The notes beneath the pieces are model-generated. The model did not search any database, was not told the origin of the DNA, and was given only the letters and a program-made list of their open reading frames with translations. From contig JAFKHH010000013.1 of assembly GCA_017306865.1 (NCBI GenBank), forward strand, positions 310,001 through 374,000: a stretch of 64,000 nt of DNA, given 5' to 3'. Shown piece by piece: positions 53,635-62,690 of the stretch. The DNA is from Filimonas sp. (GTDB lineage Bacteria; Bacteroidota; Bacteroidia; Chitinophagales; Chitinophagaceae). Position 1 is the first letter of the stretch. Each line of letters opens with the position of its first letter. The position numbers and the translations under genes were made by a program.

Positions 53635-54609
53635 TTGAATTTGAATTCCCCTACAGCACTTAAGATAGAGTACAACCATACAGATTACGACGACCTGTTA
53701 AAACATTATTCACGCATCTTTAAAACCAGGTACACGAATAATGAATTGGTATTGCCAGAGTTTTACGGAGAAGGCAAGATCAAAATGTACCGTTTACCCA
53801 ACGGTCTCCAATGCCTCATTGGTGACTATAGAGTAAAGCAGGATGCCTTATTTCAGCGAAAACGAACAGATGATAACTATTTTGTACTGCGCTTTGACGA
53901 GGTAGGAGATGAGGGCGGACAACAGGGGATCAATACTGCAAAATCGGCTGTTAGTTTTACGTCTACCAACTTTGACTGGATGTTTTATGAAACAAAGGGC
54001 GCGATAATACGCAGCCTGAACATCCTGCTAAGCGAGCAATGGCTGAATGACCTGCTTGGGCATGAGCCTGCCGGCGAAAACATCAAAAAATTTCTTGCAC
54101 TAAAAATAAAGGCTTTTAATTATGAGCCGATGGATAAGGAGTATAAGCAACTGTTGCGGGAAGCAATTACAGACTGCAGCGACAACCGTTACCAGGTGAT
54201 GCATCTGCAAAACAGGGTAATGTTGCTGATAGAACGTTTCTTTGCCAATCTTACCATCAAAATGGATAGCGATGTCATTCACCCAAGACTATCATCTGCC
54301 GACATTAAACGAATGAAGGAAGTGGAGCTGGTATTATTAAGCAATTTTGCTGTTCCGCCAGGCATCAATAAATTGGCAAAGATGATGGCTATGAGCCAGA
54401 CAAAACTAAAGAGCAGCTTCAAAGAAGTGTTTGGATTATCTGTGTACCAGTATTTTCAAAAACACCGCATGCATAAAGCCAAAGCGATGCTGGTTTCAAG
54501 AAAATATACACTAAAACAGGTGAGTGCAGAGCTTGGTTATGAAAATGTAAATAGTTTTGTGCAGGCTTATAAAAAAGTATTCGGCCAATCACCAGCTAAA
54601 TTGAACTGA
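53635..54609 (+). CDS. AraC-family regulator, paralogue 1
   Basis: 324 aa. C-terminal AraC DNA-binding domain (GINKLAKMMAMSQTKLKSSF, QVSAELGYENVNSFVQAYKK, VFGQSPAKL). The N-terminal half carries a block ELVLPEFYGEGKIKMYRLPN shared with two further paralogues in the window. No ATG precedes the conserved part, so the TTG just after the pspC stop is the likely start. Confidence 0.88.
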   Translation: MNLNSPTALKIEYNHTDYDDLLKHYSRIFKTRYTNNELVLPEFYGEGKIKMYRLPNGLQCLIGDYRVKQDALFQRKRTDDNYFVLRFDEVGDEGGQQGINTAKSAVSFTSTNFDWMFYETKGAIIRSLNILLSEQWLNDLLGHEPAGENIKKFLALKIKAFNYEPMDKEYKQLLREAITDCSDNRYQVMHLQNRVMLLIERFFANLTIKMDSDVIHPRLSSADIKRMKEVELVLLSNFAVPPGINKLAKMMAMSQTKLKSSFKEVFGLSVYQYFQKHRMHKAKAMLVSRKYTLKQVSAELGYENVNSFVQAYKKVFGQSPAKLN

Positions 54610-54637
54610 TCGGTATAACCTGGTAAACCCTGCTTCA

Positions 54638-55663
54638 GTGATAGAAGTTAAGTACAATAGCAACAACTATATGGAAGTCTTACAGGCGCTTGCAGAAGTG
54701 TACAAAACACCTGTGCATGGCAGTGAGATCGCTATTCCGGCAAGGTATGGACATGGGTATGTGAAAGTGCTCAACCTGTCTGATGGCATGTCTGTTATGC
54801 TTTCCGATGTTACTTTGCGAAGCACATTAGTGCTGAACAGGAGGCCGGGGCGTTCCTTGTTTTATGTACTACAGTTCAACGAAGTAGTCAGCGACAGCCT
54901 GCCGTATAAGTTATCAGATAATCATGCGGAACACTTGTTTCACATGCATCAGAATATCGTATTACTAACCAATAGCCAGGTAAGCTCTAAGTTTATTATG
55001 CCAGCAGGCATTCGTATTCGCTCCGTCAAGATCATATTGGAAAAGCAACACCTGTTGCAATACTATGGCCCGCAGATGGTGGAATCTTTTCTGAGCAATT
55101 ATTTCTCACAACTGGTAAAGAACGGCGTTATAGAGCCGATAGATGCTGACTGCCGTGTACTGCTGGATGCATTGCTGGAACAGCGGGCATCGCATCCATT
55201 ACCTTTTACGTTTACAACAAACAGGTGCATGTTGCTCATAGAGCATTTTGTACAGAAGTTTATGAAACGCATGGAATCGCAGCAGCAGTCTTTTAAGTTG
55301 ACTGATGATGAGATCAATCGCCTGATGAAGGCGGAAGCACAATTGATGAAAAACTACTCAAAAGCACCGCCTGTAATAGAGGAGTTAGCAAAACTGTGTG
55401 CGATGAGCCCTACCAAACTAAAGAAAGATTTTAAAGCATTATACGGTTACCCTATTTACGAATATTATCAGAAGAACAGGATGAAGCGCGCCCGCGCACT
55501 TGTAATAGAAGGCAACCACTCGATTAAAGAAGTTGGCCTGCTCGTAGGCTATACCAATCTAAGCCACTTTGCAGGTGCATTCAAAAAAGAATTCGGTATC
55601 GTGCCAAGTGCATTAAGCGTACAGGACGAGACACTGGTAATGCCGCAGATAAAGGAAGATTAA
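54638..55663 (+). CDS. AraC-family regulator, paralogue 2
   Basis: 341 aa with a GTG start. AraC domain: IEELAKLCAMSPTKLKKDFK, VGLLVGYTNLSHFAGAFKKE. The N-terminal block EIAIPARYGHGYVKVLNLSD corresponds to that of paralogue 1, and the two agree along their lengths. It begins 28 bases after paralogue 1, same operon. Signal unknown. Confidence 0.88.
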   Translation: MIEVKYNSNNYMEVLQALAEVYKTPVHGSEIAIPARYGHGYVKVLNLSDGMSVMLSDVTLRSTLVLNRRPGRSLFYVLQFNEVVSDSLPYKLSDNHAEHLFHMHQNIVLLTNSQVSSKFIMPAGIRIRSVKIILEKQHLLQYYGPQMVESFLSNYFSQLVKNGVIEPIDADCRVLLDALLEQRASHPLPFTFTTNRCMLLIEHFVQKFMKRMESQQQSFKLTDDEINRLMKAEAQLMKNYSKAPPVIEELAKLCAMSPTKLKKDFKALYGYPIYEYYQKNRMKRARALVIEGNHSIKEVGLLVGYTNLSHFAGAFKKEFGIVPSALSVQDETLVMPQIKED

Positions 55664-56019
55664 TGGATTTGAAATTTGAGATTTAAAATTTGAAATGTGC
55701 CACAAAGACTCTAAGATCCCTGGAGTTCACCAAAGAATTTTCACGCAAAGGCGCATAAATTTCGCAAAAAAATCTCCAAGAGTCGCGAAGCGGCTCTGCT
55801 ATGTGTTCTATGCTCTCTTGATTGGATCAAGCATTGCTATTTATAAAAAGATATAAAATCATCTATGTACCTATGCTGCTATGTGGTGAAAAAAATCTAT
55901 GTGGCCTATGTCTTTCCTATGTCCCTATGTGTTTTCAAAAAACTCCGCTGGCATCAAAAAAAGAAGCGCTGTAATTGCTTACAACGCCTCAACAATTTAT
56001 CAATAAAACAATTGAACAA
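55664..56019. repeat. Composite intergenic repeat cluster (families A, B, G, C)
   Basis: A at 55663-55702, B at 55702-55775 (CACGCAAAGGCGC), G at about 55795-55950 (CTATGTGTTCTATGCTCTCT ... CTATGCTGCTATGTGGTG), and C at 55990-56025. The A-B-G order and the G wording match 4427-4645. Open frames here are repeat artefacts. Confidence 0.6.
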
Positions 56020-56844
56020 TTATATTACCGCCTTCCTCAGTTTCACCAGTTGCTCCAGTAAACCTTCCAGCAAGTCTAATCTCAGCATATTTGCCCCGTC
56101 ACTTTTTGCTACGGCAGGGTTCGGATGCGTTTCTATAAACAAGCCGTCTGCGCCTGTAGCAATAGCTGCTTTAGCAATAGTACCGATCAGTTGAGGATTG
56201 CCTCCCGTAACGCCGGTAGTCTGGTTAGGCTGCTGTAACGAGTGTGTACAGTCCATAACCACAGGTACACCATGTTCTTGCATCCACGGAATGTTGCGAT
56301 AGTCCACTACCAGGTCCTGGTAGCCAAAAGTAGTACCGCGCTCAGTCAGGATAATTTTGTTGTTGCCTGCTTTTTGAATTTTGTCAACAGCAAACTTCAT
56401 AGACGGCCCGCTAAGAAACTGCCCTTTCTTTACGTTTACTATTTTACCTGTTTCCGCCGCAGCGATCAGCAGATCGGTCTGCCTGCAAAGGAAAGCCGGT
56501 ATCTGTAGAATGTCTACATACTTAGCTGCCGGGGCCGCTTCGTCATGCGCATGTATGTCGGATGTGGTTGGCAAATGATATTTTGCCCCAATTTTCTGTA
56601 ATAACTGCATGGCCGCTTCATCACCTATACCGGTGAATGAGGTAGCGCTGGTCCTGTTTGCTTTACGGTAGCTGGCTTTGAATACGTATGGGATCTCCAG
56701 TCTTTTACAGATCGCGGAAACCTTTGAAGCAACTTCTTCTAACAGTTCCTCACTTTCTACAACACATGGTCCTGCAATGAGGAAAAAATTATCTGGATTG
56801 TAAGACTGGTTTTTGAATAAGTCTTTTAAAAATTCTGGTATCAT
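56020..56844 (-). CDS. kdsA: 3-deoxy-8-phosphooctulonate synthase
   Basis: Condenses arabinose-5-phosphate and phosphoenolpyruvate to KDO-8-P for lipopolysaccharide. 274 aa TIM barrel. Motifs: FFLIAGPCVVES, FKASYRKANRTSATSFTGIG (20 residues), DIHAHDEA, ILTERGTTFGY, VPVVMDCTHSLQQPN, and FIETHPNPAVAKSDGANML. The pattern CDCTHS-like MDCTHS with Asn instead of Cys at the metal site is typical of many KdsA and cannot be judged further here. Confidence 0.96.
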   Translation of the reverse strand: MIPEFLKDLFKNQSYNPDNFFLIAGPCVVESEELLEEVASKVSAICKRLEIPYVFKASYRKANRTSATSFTGIGDEAAMQLLQKIGAKYHLPTTSDIHAHDEAAPAAKYVDILQIPAFLCRQTDLLIAAAETGKIVNVKKGQFLSGPSMKFAVDKIQKAGNNKIILTERGTTFGYQDLVVDYRNIPWMQEHGVPVVMDCTHSLQQPNQTTGVTGGNPQLIGTIAKAAIATGADGLFIETHPNPAVAKSDGANMLRLDLLEGLLEQLVKLRKAVI

Positions 56845-56863
56845 GGCGCAAAGTTAAGATTTT

Positions 56864-56903
56864 CACGCGATCGTTTGTGTGAGCGCACGCGAACGATTGC
56901 GTG
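56864..56903. promoter_or_regulatory. Long GC-rich hairpin upstream of kdsA
   Basis: CACGCGATCGTT and AACGATTGCGTG (11 of 12) close a stem that continues with TGTGTG/CACGCG wobble pairs to a four-base loop AGCG: 18 pairs in all. It ends 20 bases from the kdsA start, so it would lie in the leader. Function unknown. Confidence 0.45.
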
Positions 56904-57014
56904 GGCGGGAAAAACGGCTTTTTTCTGTTAACAGAATATAAATCCGCGCCCAATGATGCGAACGTGTGTTATTATTTTATTTCTTTGTTGCCTCATAAGT
57001 AAATCCTTACAACG

Positions 57015-57971
57015 ATGTCGGCTATAAAAGAAAAGATCTTAGTTATTGGTGCAAGCGGCCAGATAGGTGTAGAATTAACCCTGGCGCTGCGTAAAATATA
57101 TGGTAATACAAATGTGCTGGCTGCGGACCTTCGCGAAGAGAACGAATTGCTGAAAGGGACTGGCCCGTATGTAAGCCTGGATGTAATGAATAAAGAGATG
57201 TTGCATGTGCTGATCCTGAGGCAAAATATTACACAGGTTTATTTATTGGCAGCGATCTTATCCGCAACAGGGGAGAAGAACCCTAATCTGGCATGGAGTC
57301 TGAATATGCAGAGCCTGCTGAATGTGTTGGATATAGCACGTGAAGAGAAACTGCATAAAATATACTGGCCGAGCAGTATTGCTGTGTTTGGGCCAACCTC
57401 ACCAAAGGTAAATTGCCCGCAGCAAACGATCATTGAGCCAACAACGGTGTATGGCATCAGTAAATATGCAGGTGAGTTCTGGTGTAACTATTACCACCAG
57501 CGTTATGGTGTGGACGTAAGAAGCCTGCGTTATCCGGGCCTGATTAGTTATAAGTCAGCGCCGGGTGGTGGCACAACGGATTACGCCGTTGAGATCTACC
57601 ATGAGGCATTGTCAGATAAAAAATATGAATGCTTCCTGAGAGAAGATACTTACCTGCCCATGATGTATATGCCGGATGCTATCCGTGCAACGATAGAGCT
57701 AATGGAAGCTCCTGTAGAAAATATTAGCGTACGAACTTCTTATAATTTGTCTGCGATCAGCTTCTCGCCAAAAGAGATAGCGCAGGCGATTAAAAAACAT
57801 ATACCGGAATTTGAGATCAACTACCAGCCAGATTACAGGCAGGCGATCGCAGATAGCTGGCCACAAAGCATAGACGATAGCGTGGCTGCAAGAGATTGGG
57901 GCTGGAAACCTGAGTATGACCTGGAGCGTATGACAGCGGATATGCTGGAAAATCTGGAAGAAAGTAAATAA
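57015..57971 (+). CDS. tdh: L-threonine 3-dehydrogenase, SDR type
   Basis: 318 aa short-chain dehydrogenase/epimerase-like enzyme oxidising threonine to 2-amino-3-oxobutyrate. NAD-binding GASGQIGVELTLAL near residue 13, YLLAAILSATGEKNPNLAW, catalytic YGISKYAGEFW (Tyr-x3-Lys), RYPGLISYKSAPGGGTTDYA (20 residues), and LPMMYMPDAIRATIELM. This matches the GalE-like Tdh group. The partner 2-amino-3-ketobutyrate ligase gene is not adjacent. Confidence 0.92.
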   Translation: MSAIKEKILVIGASGQIGVELTLALRKIYGNTNVLAADLREENELLKGTGPYVSLDVMNKEMLHVLILRQNITQVYLLAAILSATGEKNPNLAWSLNMQSLLNVLDIAREEKLHKIYWPSSIAVFGPTSPKVNCPQQTIIEPTTVYGISKYAGEFWCNYYHQRYGVDVRSLRYPGLISYKSAPGGGTTDYAVEIYHEALSDKKYECFLREDTYLPMMYMPDAIRATIELMEAPVENISVRTSYNLSAISFSPKEIAQAIKKHIPEFEINYQPDYRQAIADSWPQSIDDSVAARDWGWKPEYDLERMTADMLENLEESK

Positions 57972-57975
57972 GGTT

Positions 57976-58051
57976 TATAAAGTAAATAGGGTATATAAAG
58001 TATATAATGTGTTCAAACCATATATGCTTTATATACCCTATTTACTTTATA
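57976..58051. terminator. Bidirectional family F terminator
   Basis: Perfect 25-base arms (containing AAAGTAAATAGGGTATAT and its complement) around a 26-base centre, between the convergent tdh and rrf2 genes. Similar wording to the hairpin after msrBA. Confidence 0.7.
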
Positions 58052-58053
58052 TA

Positions 58054-58470
58054 CTACAAAGTCAATCCCGCCAGGTCAGACACCGTCTTATTCTCTAAAA
58101 TAGACAAAGAGGCATCTCTCACTTCACTCATCACTTTATTAAGGCCACAGAACTTTTCATCGCAGTTCTTGCATTTTTGATAAAAATTAAGGCTCACGCA
58201 GGGAAGCAACGCAATCGGCCCTTCCAGCAAGCGCATGATCTTGGCTAAGTAAATCTTGGAAGGAGGCGCTGCAAAAAAATAGCCGCCGCCTTTTCCTTTT
58301 TTACTATCCAGCACTCCACCTTTTTTAAGCTCCAGTAATATATTTTCCAGGAACTTTAGTGGAATCTTCTTCTTCTTGGCGATTTCTGCAATTAATACAG
58401 GCCCCTCATCTTTTTTTTGTGCCAGGTACATAAGTGCCTGGAACGCATATTGAGTTTTCTTAGAAAGCAT
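58054..58470 (-). CDS. Rrf2-family transcriptional regulator
   Basis: 138 aa, winged-helix Rrf2 fold: MLSKKTQYAFQALMYLAQKK, FLENILLELKKGGVLDSKKG, KGGGYFFAAPP. Cysteines 91, 100, 103 and 108 lie where IscR/NsrR-type proteins bind an Fe-S cluster, though spacing differs from IscR. So an Fe-S or redox-responsive regulator is plausible. No isc or cys genes are nearby. Confidence 0.92.
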   Translation of the reverse strand: MLSKKTQYAFQALMYLAQKKDEGPVLIAEIAKKKKIPLKFLENILLELKKGGVLDSKKGKGGGYFFAAPPSKIYLAKIMRLLEGPIALLPCVSLNFYQKCKNCDEKFCGLNKVMSEVRDASLSILENKTVSDLAGLTL

Positions 58471-58557
58471 GGTGCAAAGGTGGGGTTTTATCTTTAAAAA
58501 TAACGGATGTTGGTTATATACTCAATACTATGTTTCTTTGACGTCGAAAAAAATTGC

Positions 58558-59097
58558 ATGAAATCCAAACTAACCCTTTTATTCCTCAGCGCAGGCCTGT
58601 GCTTGGCTGCGACCAACCTGAAAGCGCAACGTCTTTTTTTCATTTTCGGTCATTTGCAATATAACTCACCTTCAGGAGGAAACTTCCGGGATGCCTACAA
58701 ATTTGGACTTGGTGCAGAAGCTGGGGCCGGATTAGGGTGGGGTAGAACTTTTTTAACCGGAACTATTGGCTATGACCGTTATAAAGTAGAGGATGCGTAC
58801 AAGGCTAAAAGACCCGAGGCGCGCGACTTATCTCTTACGCCGGTTAAACTTGGCATCCGCCAATACATTTTAGCAAAAAAGATATACCTGAAGGCAGACG
58901 GTGGGGTGGCTTTTGCCAACAATAATGACCAGAAAAAATCCTGTGCTACATGGGATGCAGGCGTGGGGCTGAAATTGGGGATATTGGACCTAGGGGTTGA
59001 TTACGGCGCTACCAATTTTGCATTGTCAGGATTTACCAATACAAGCCAGAACATACCGGCGTTCCAGTTTAAAGCAGGCCTGGCGTTTGGCTTATAG
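58558..59097 (+). CDS. Predicted outer-membrane beta-barrel protein
   Basis: 179 aa with a signal peptide (MKSKLTLLFLSAGLCLAATN). The mature part alternates hydrophobic and polar residues as eight or so strands (FGLGAEAGAGLGWGRTFLTG, GGVAFANNNDQKKS, AGVGLKLGILDLGVDYG) and ends FQFKAGLAFGL. No close family recognised. The ATG used follows AT-rich DNA; an upstream ATG adds 17 unlikely residues. Confidence 0.7.
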   Translation: MKSKLTLLFLSAGLCLAATNLKAQRLFFIFGHLQYNSPSGGNFRDAYKFGLGAEAGAGLGWGRTFLTGTIGYDRYKVEDAYKAKRPEARDLSLTPVKLGIRQYILAKKIYLKADGGVAFANNNDQKKSCATWDAGVGLKLGILDLGVDYGATNFALSGFTNTSQNIPAFQFKAGLAFGL

Positions 59098-59178
59098 CCA
59101 TGAATCGGTAATCGTGAATAAGCTACGAAGAATACGAAGAGATTTTCTCGCAGAAAACACAGAAAACGCGGAAGAAAA

Positions 59179-59235
59179 TGATAAAAGCAAAAGGAGTAGT
59201 TGATCAATAATCAACTACTCCTTTTGCTTTTATCA
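59179..59235. terminator. Perfect bidirectional terminator
   Basis: 25-base perfect arms (one contains AAAAGCAAAAGGAGTAGTTG) around seven bases, between the barrel gene and dapB (convergent). The stem includes A/T tracts that serve both strands. Confidence 0.85.
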
Positions 59236-59287
59236 TACATATTGGTGTATCGAACACTGGTACTTTGTACTTAGTACCTCGTACATA

Positions 59288-60004
59288 CTATAGTCCCAAC
59301 ACTTCCTTCATCGTATAAATGCCTTTTTTGCCTTTCATAAATTCGGCGGCAAGTACTGCGCCGCCTGCAAATCCCTGGCGGTTATGGGCAGTATGTATGA
59401 TCTCGATATCATCTATAGCGGAAGTATATTTTACTTTATGTGTACCCGGCGCCGGATCGATACGTTCACTCAGGATCTCCAATTCATTTTCGCTATCACT
59501 GATGTGATTGACCCAATGCTTTTTAATAGTGCTGTTTTCCAGTATCTGCTCAGCCAAAGTGATAGCTGTACCGCTTGGCGCATCTTTCTTTTGCGTATGA
59601 TGTATCTCCGTCATCTCCACATTATAGTCTGTATGTGGCTGCATCAGGCGGGCAAGTGTTTTGTTCAGCTCAAAGAAAAGGTTTACACCTATGCTGAAAT
59701 TGCTCGCATATAAAAGGCCACCCTGTTTTTCGTCGCAATAGTTTTTTACTTCATCCCATTGCGCCAGCCAGCCGGTAGAACCGCTAATAACAGGAACGCC
59801 TGCATCGAGACATCTTTTTATATTTTCAACAGCGCTATGCGGGCCTGTAAACTCTATAGCTACATCTGCTTTTTGTACTGCTGCTGTAGTAAACTCACTG
59901 GTATTGTCAATGTGGATCTTTAAAACAATCTCGTGGCCTTTCGCTACTGCTATCTCTTCAATTGCCTGGCCCATTTTACCGTAGCCGATTAATGCTATTT
60001 TCAT
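59288..60004 (-). CDS. dapB: 4-hydroxy-tetrahydrodipicolinate reductase
   Basis: Lysine/diaminopimelate pathway enzyme. 238 aa; NAD-binding GYGKMGQAIEE, EFTGPHSAVEN, GSTGW, and active-site EIHHTQKKDAPSGTAITLAE in part (His-His-x-x-Lys). ATG preferred to a TTG six bases upstream. Fourth in a same-strand run with parA, parB and DUF5683. Confidence 0.96.
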   Translation of the reverse strand: MKIALIGYGKMGQAIEEIAVAKGHEIVLKIHIDNTSEFTTAAVQKADVAIEFTGPHSAVENIKRCLDAGVPVISGSTGWLAQWDEVKNYCDEKQGGLLYASNFSIGVNLFFELNKTLARLMQPHTDYNVEMTEIHHTQKKDAPSGTAITLAEQILENSTIKKHWVNHISDSENELEILSERIDPAPGTHKVKYTSAIDDIEIIHTAHNRQGFAGGAVLAAEFMKGKKGIYTMKEVLGL

Positions 60005-60069
60005 TGACAAAAATTTAGAAGTTAGTTTATATGAAAGTGGAATGAAGACAAAGATAAATCACCGGAAAA

Positions 60070-60747
60070 CTACCAGTCATTTATTTGTTTTCGGGGCGTC
60101 TTTTCTTTAAAGTTGACAACAAAACTTAACCCCGGAGATTTAGTAACATTGTTGAATGTCGGGTTTACCTGTACATTCAGGTCATCGCTTACATCAAAAT
60201 GTTTGAGGTGACCAAATACCGTCGCGTCAACAACATTCACACCCCAGAGTATAAGGAACCACAGCACGGAATAATCCCTGTCGCGCCTGTACTGGTTTCT
60301 CGCATTTTGCAAGGTGCGTGTGTCGTACCGGGCAAGGTCGCCGTAGATATCACCGTAGTGGGCAGAATCCTGGTTTATAAGAATGGTGTATGCGTCTCTT
60401 GTGCGTTTATACCAAGTGTTGTTAAATACAAACGTGATAACGGGAATAGATAACGCGCCGTAAACGATCGGTATTTTCCAATATTCTTTATTGTACGCCT
60501 GTCCCCAGCCCGGCAGTATAGCAGAGCGGATAGTTGCTTTACGCGGATCGTGCACCTCTTTTTTCTTTACAACAATAGTCGAATCCTTTTTTACAGGAGG
60601 TGCAGCAAGGTGCGTAAGCGTGTCGTGTGGGTGTTTGGTAGAATCAAATAATGAGGTCTGCGACAGTTGCTGTTTTGTCTGAGAAAAGACAGACAAACAC
60701 AGGCCCATGCAGAGCATTAGCGATATGAAAAACTTCTTCAGATACAT
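60070..60747 (-). CDS. DUF5683 family protein
   Basis: 225 aa. Signal or anchor helix (FFISLMLCMGLCLSVFSQ), then DPRKATIRSAILPGWGQAYN and KEYWKIPIVYGALSIPVITF, which mark DUF5683, and a later hydrophobic helix (VLWFLILWGVNVVDATVFGH). Found between parB and dapB in many Bacteroidota; function unknown. The start used leaves a seven-base gap after parB; an upstream Met would overlap it. Confidence 0.85.
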   Translation of the reverse strand: MYLKKFFISLMLCMGLCLSVFSQTKQQLSQTSLFDSTKHPHDTLTHLAAPPVKKDSTIVVKKKEVHDPRKATIRSAILPGWGQAYNKEYWKIPIVYGALSIPVITFVFNNTWYKRTRDAYTILINQDSAHYGDIYGDLARYDTRTLQNARNQYRRDRDYSVLWFLILWGVNVVDATVFGHLKHFDVSDDLNVQVNPTFNNVTKSPGLSFVVNFKEKTPRKQINDW

Positions 60748-60754
60748 GATTAAT

Positions 60755-61681
60755 TTAGCTAGCCTGTACATTCATTTGTTCCAGGATCTTGTTCAGTTCC
60801 TGTAATGAAAAATACTCTATTGTAATGCTGCCATAACCTTTTTTGCTATGGCTCATTTTTACCTTAGTGGAAAAATGTGATGCTAAATTATCCTCTATTC
60901 TCTTGTAGGCAGGAGGCAGGTCTGATTTTGCAGCAACTTTAACATCGGCCGGGCCTTCTTTGTACAGCTTGCGAACCAGGTCTTCAGTCTGGCGTACGCT
61001 AAGGCCTTTGTCTTTTATTTCTGCAAAAACGTATAGTTGTTTATCTACTGTATCTATGTTTACCAATGCACGTGCATGGCCCATACTGATGCCGCCATTA
61101 CGTACTGCTAGCTGAATGTCTGGTGGCAATTTCAGCAGGCGGATGTAGTTGGTTACCGTACTTCTTTCTTTGCCCATGCGCTCAGCTACCTGCTCTTGCG
61201 TATAGCTCAGCTCATCCATCATACGTTTGTAACTAAGGCCGATCTCTATCGCATTCAGGTCTTCACGCTGTAAGTTTTCCAGCAAGGCCAATTCCAGCAG
61301 CTCCTGGTCGTTTGCCTGGCGTATATATGCAGGTACATCTTTCAGCCCGGCTATTTTAGACGCACGGAAACGGCGCTCACCTGCTATCAGTTGGTATTTA
61401 CCGCTAGCTAATTTACTTACAGTAAGTGGCTGAATAATGTCGTGCAGCTTGATGGAAGCTGCCAGTTCGTTCAACGCCTGCTCTTCAAAATCTTTTCTTG
61501 GGTTTTTAGGATTGATCTGGATCTGATCAAGCGCAATACGTGTAATACCCGTAGCTTGTTCTACCACATTTGATTTCAGATTGCTGCCGGTTGCAGTCTT
61601 CAGATCTGAATCAATGTTTTGAAGTAATGATCGTATCCCTTTACCTAAAGCCTCTTTATTACTTTGTTTTGGAGCAGACAT
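60755..61681 (-). CDS. parB: Chromosome partitioning protein ParB
   Basis: 308 aa. KALGKGIRSLL-type N-terminus (EALGKGIRSLLQNID), ParB/Srx domain with CTPase motif GERRFRASKIAGL, helix-turn-helix YTQEQVAERMGKERSTVTNY, and C-terminal dimer region. Spreads from parS sites near the origin. No canonical parS was found in this window. Confidence 0.97.
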   Translation of the reverse strand: MSAPKQSNKEALGKGIRSLLQNIDSDLKTATGSNLKSNVVEQATGITRIALDQIQINPKNPRKDFEEQALNELAASIKLHDIIQPLTVSKLASGKYQLIAGERRFRASKIAGLKDVPAYIRQANDQELLELALLENLQREDLNAIEIGLSYKRMMDELSYTQEQVAERMGKERSTVTNYIRLLKLPPDIQLAVRNGGISMGHARALVNIDTVDKQLYVFAEIKDKGLSVRQTEDLVRKLYKEGPADVKVAAKSDLPPAYKRIEDNLASHFSTKVKMSHSKKGYGSITIEYFSLQELNKILEQMNVQAS

Positions 61682-61718
61682 TTGTACTTAGTCGTTTAAT
61701 TTATAAGTGAAAAATCGT

Positions 61719-61755
61719 TACTGGTTAACCGGCTAGCTGGTAACCGGTAACCTAC
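61719..61755. repeat. Imperfect palindrome between parB and parA
   Basis: GGTTAACCGGCTAGCTGGTA followed by ACCGGTAACC; similar to the hairpin at 25327-25346. It is too short and too irregular to call an operator. Confidence 0.35.
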
Positions 61756-61757
61756 CA

Positions 61758-62558
61758 CTATTCTATAATCCTCTCTTCATTGGTCATCTTCGTCATATCA
61801 TTCTTTTGCAGAATTTCCTTAGCCAGGTTCAGATAGTTAACCGATCCTTTACTTTCTGCATCGTACAATATAACCGGCTTGCCCACACTTGGTGCTTCGC
61901 TTAGCCTTGTATTGCGGTGAATGATGGTAGAGAATACCAGATCGTCAAAGTGCCTTCTTACCTCGCTTACCACCTGGTTGCACAGGCGCAGACGGCCATC
62001 ATACATGGTCATCAAGATGCCTTCTATCTGCAAGTCAGGGTTCAGACGGCTCTGAACGATCTTGATCGTATTTAATAATTTACCCAAACCTTCCAGGGCG
62101 AAGAACTCGCACTGTACAGGCACCATTACACTGTGTGCCGCTACTAAAGCGTTCACGGTAATGATACCAAGGGAAGGAGAGCAGTCTATTACAATAAAGT
62201 CGTAGTTATCCTTTACCGGTTCCAATATGCTTTTCATCAATACTTCCCTGTTCGGGTAGTTGATCATTTCTATTTCCGCACCCACAAGGTCAATGTGAGA
62301 TGGGATCAGGTCAAGATTAGGGATCTCACTTTTCAGAATCACGTCTGTTGCAGGTACATTATTTACCATACAGTCATAAAGGCTGTTGGTAATATTATGC
62401 AGGTCAAATCCCACACCTGTAGTACTGTTTGCCTGTGGATCGGCATCTACCAACAGTGTTTTATATTCCAATACTGCAAAGCTTGCCGCCAGGTTAATAG
62501 CGGAAGTCGTTTTGCCCACACCGCCTTTCTGATTTGCTACGCCAATAATTCTTGCCAT
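61758..62558 (-). CDS. parA: Chromosome partitioning ATPase ParA (Soj)
   Basis: 266 aa. Walker A deviant KGGVGKTT in ANQKGGVGKTTSAINLAASF (20 residues), Walker A' DADPQANST, and Walker B FIVIDCSPSLG. Partner of ParB in the downstream gene. Standard length. Confidence 0.97.
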   Translation of the reverse strand: MARIIGVANQKGGVGKTTSAINLAASFAVLEYKTLLVDADPQANSTTGVGFDLHNITNSLYDCMVNNVPATDVILKSEIPNLDLIPSHIDLVGAEIEMINYPNREVLMKSILEPVKDNYDFIVIDCSPSLGIITVNALVAAHSVMVPVQCEFFALEGLGKLLNTIKIVQSRLNPDLQIEGILMTMYDGRLRLCNQVVSEVRRHFDDLVFSTIIHRNTRLSEAPSVGKPVILYDAESKGSVNYLNLAKEILQKNDMTKMTNEERIIE

Positions 62559-62690
62559 GTGTTATCTTTTGTTTAAGGGTCTAAGCATTAACGGTTTTAG
62601 ACTGCTTTTATTTTAATGCTTAGGCTCTTGTATCGAACTTTTAAAACTCTAAACCAACTAAACCTGGTCCCTGATGCCCGTTTTACCAGC

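Noticed and set aside
55865..56194. Plus-strand frame of 109 codons
   Set aside because: It runs from repeat DNA into the antisense of kdsA.
60755..62690. parS site near parAB
   Set aside because: No match to the 16-bp TGTTTCACGTGAAACA-like palindrome was found; the palindromes here are of other wording.
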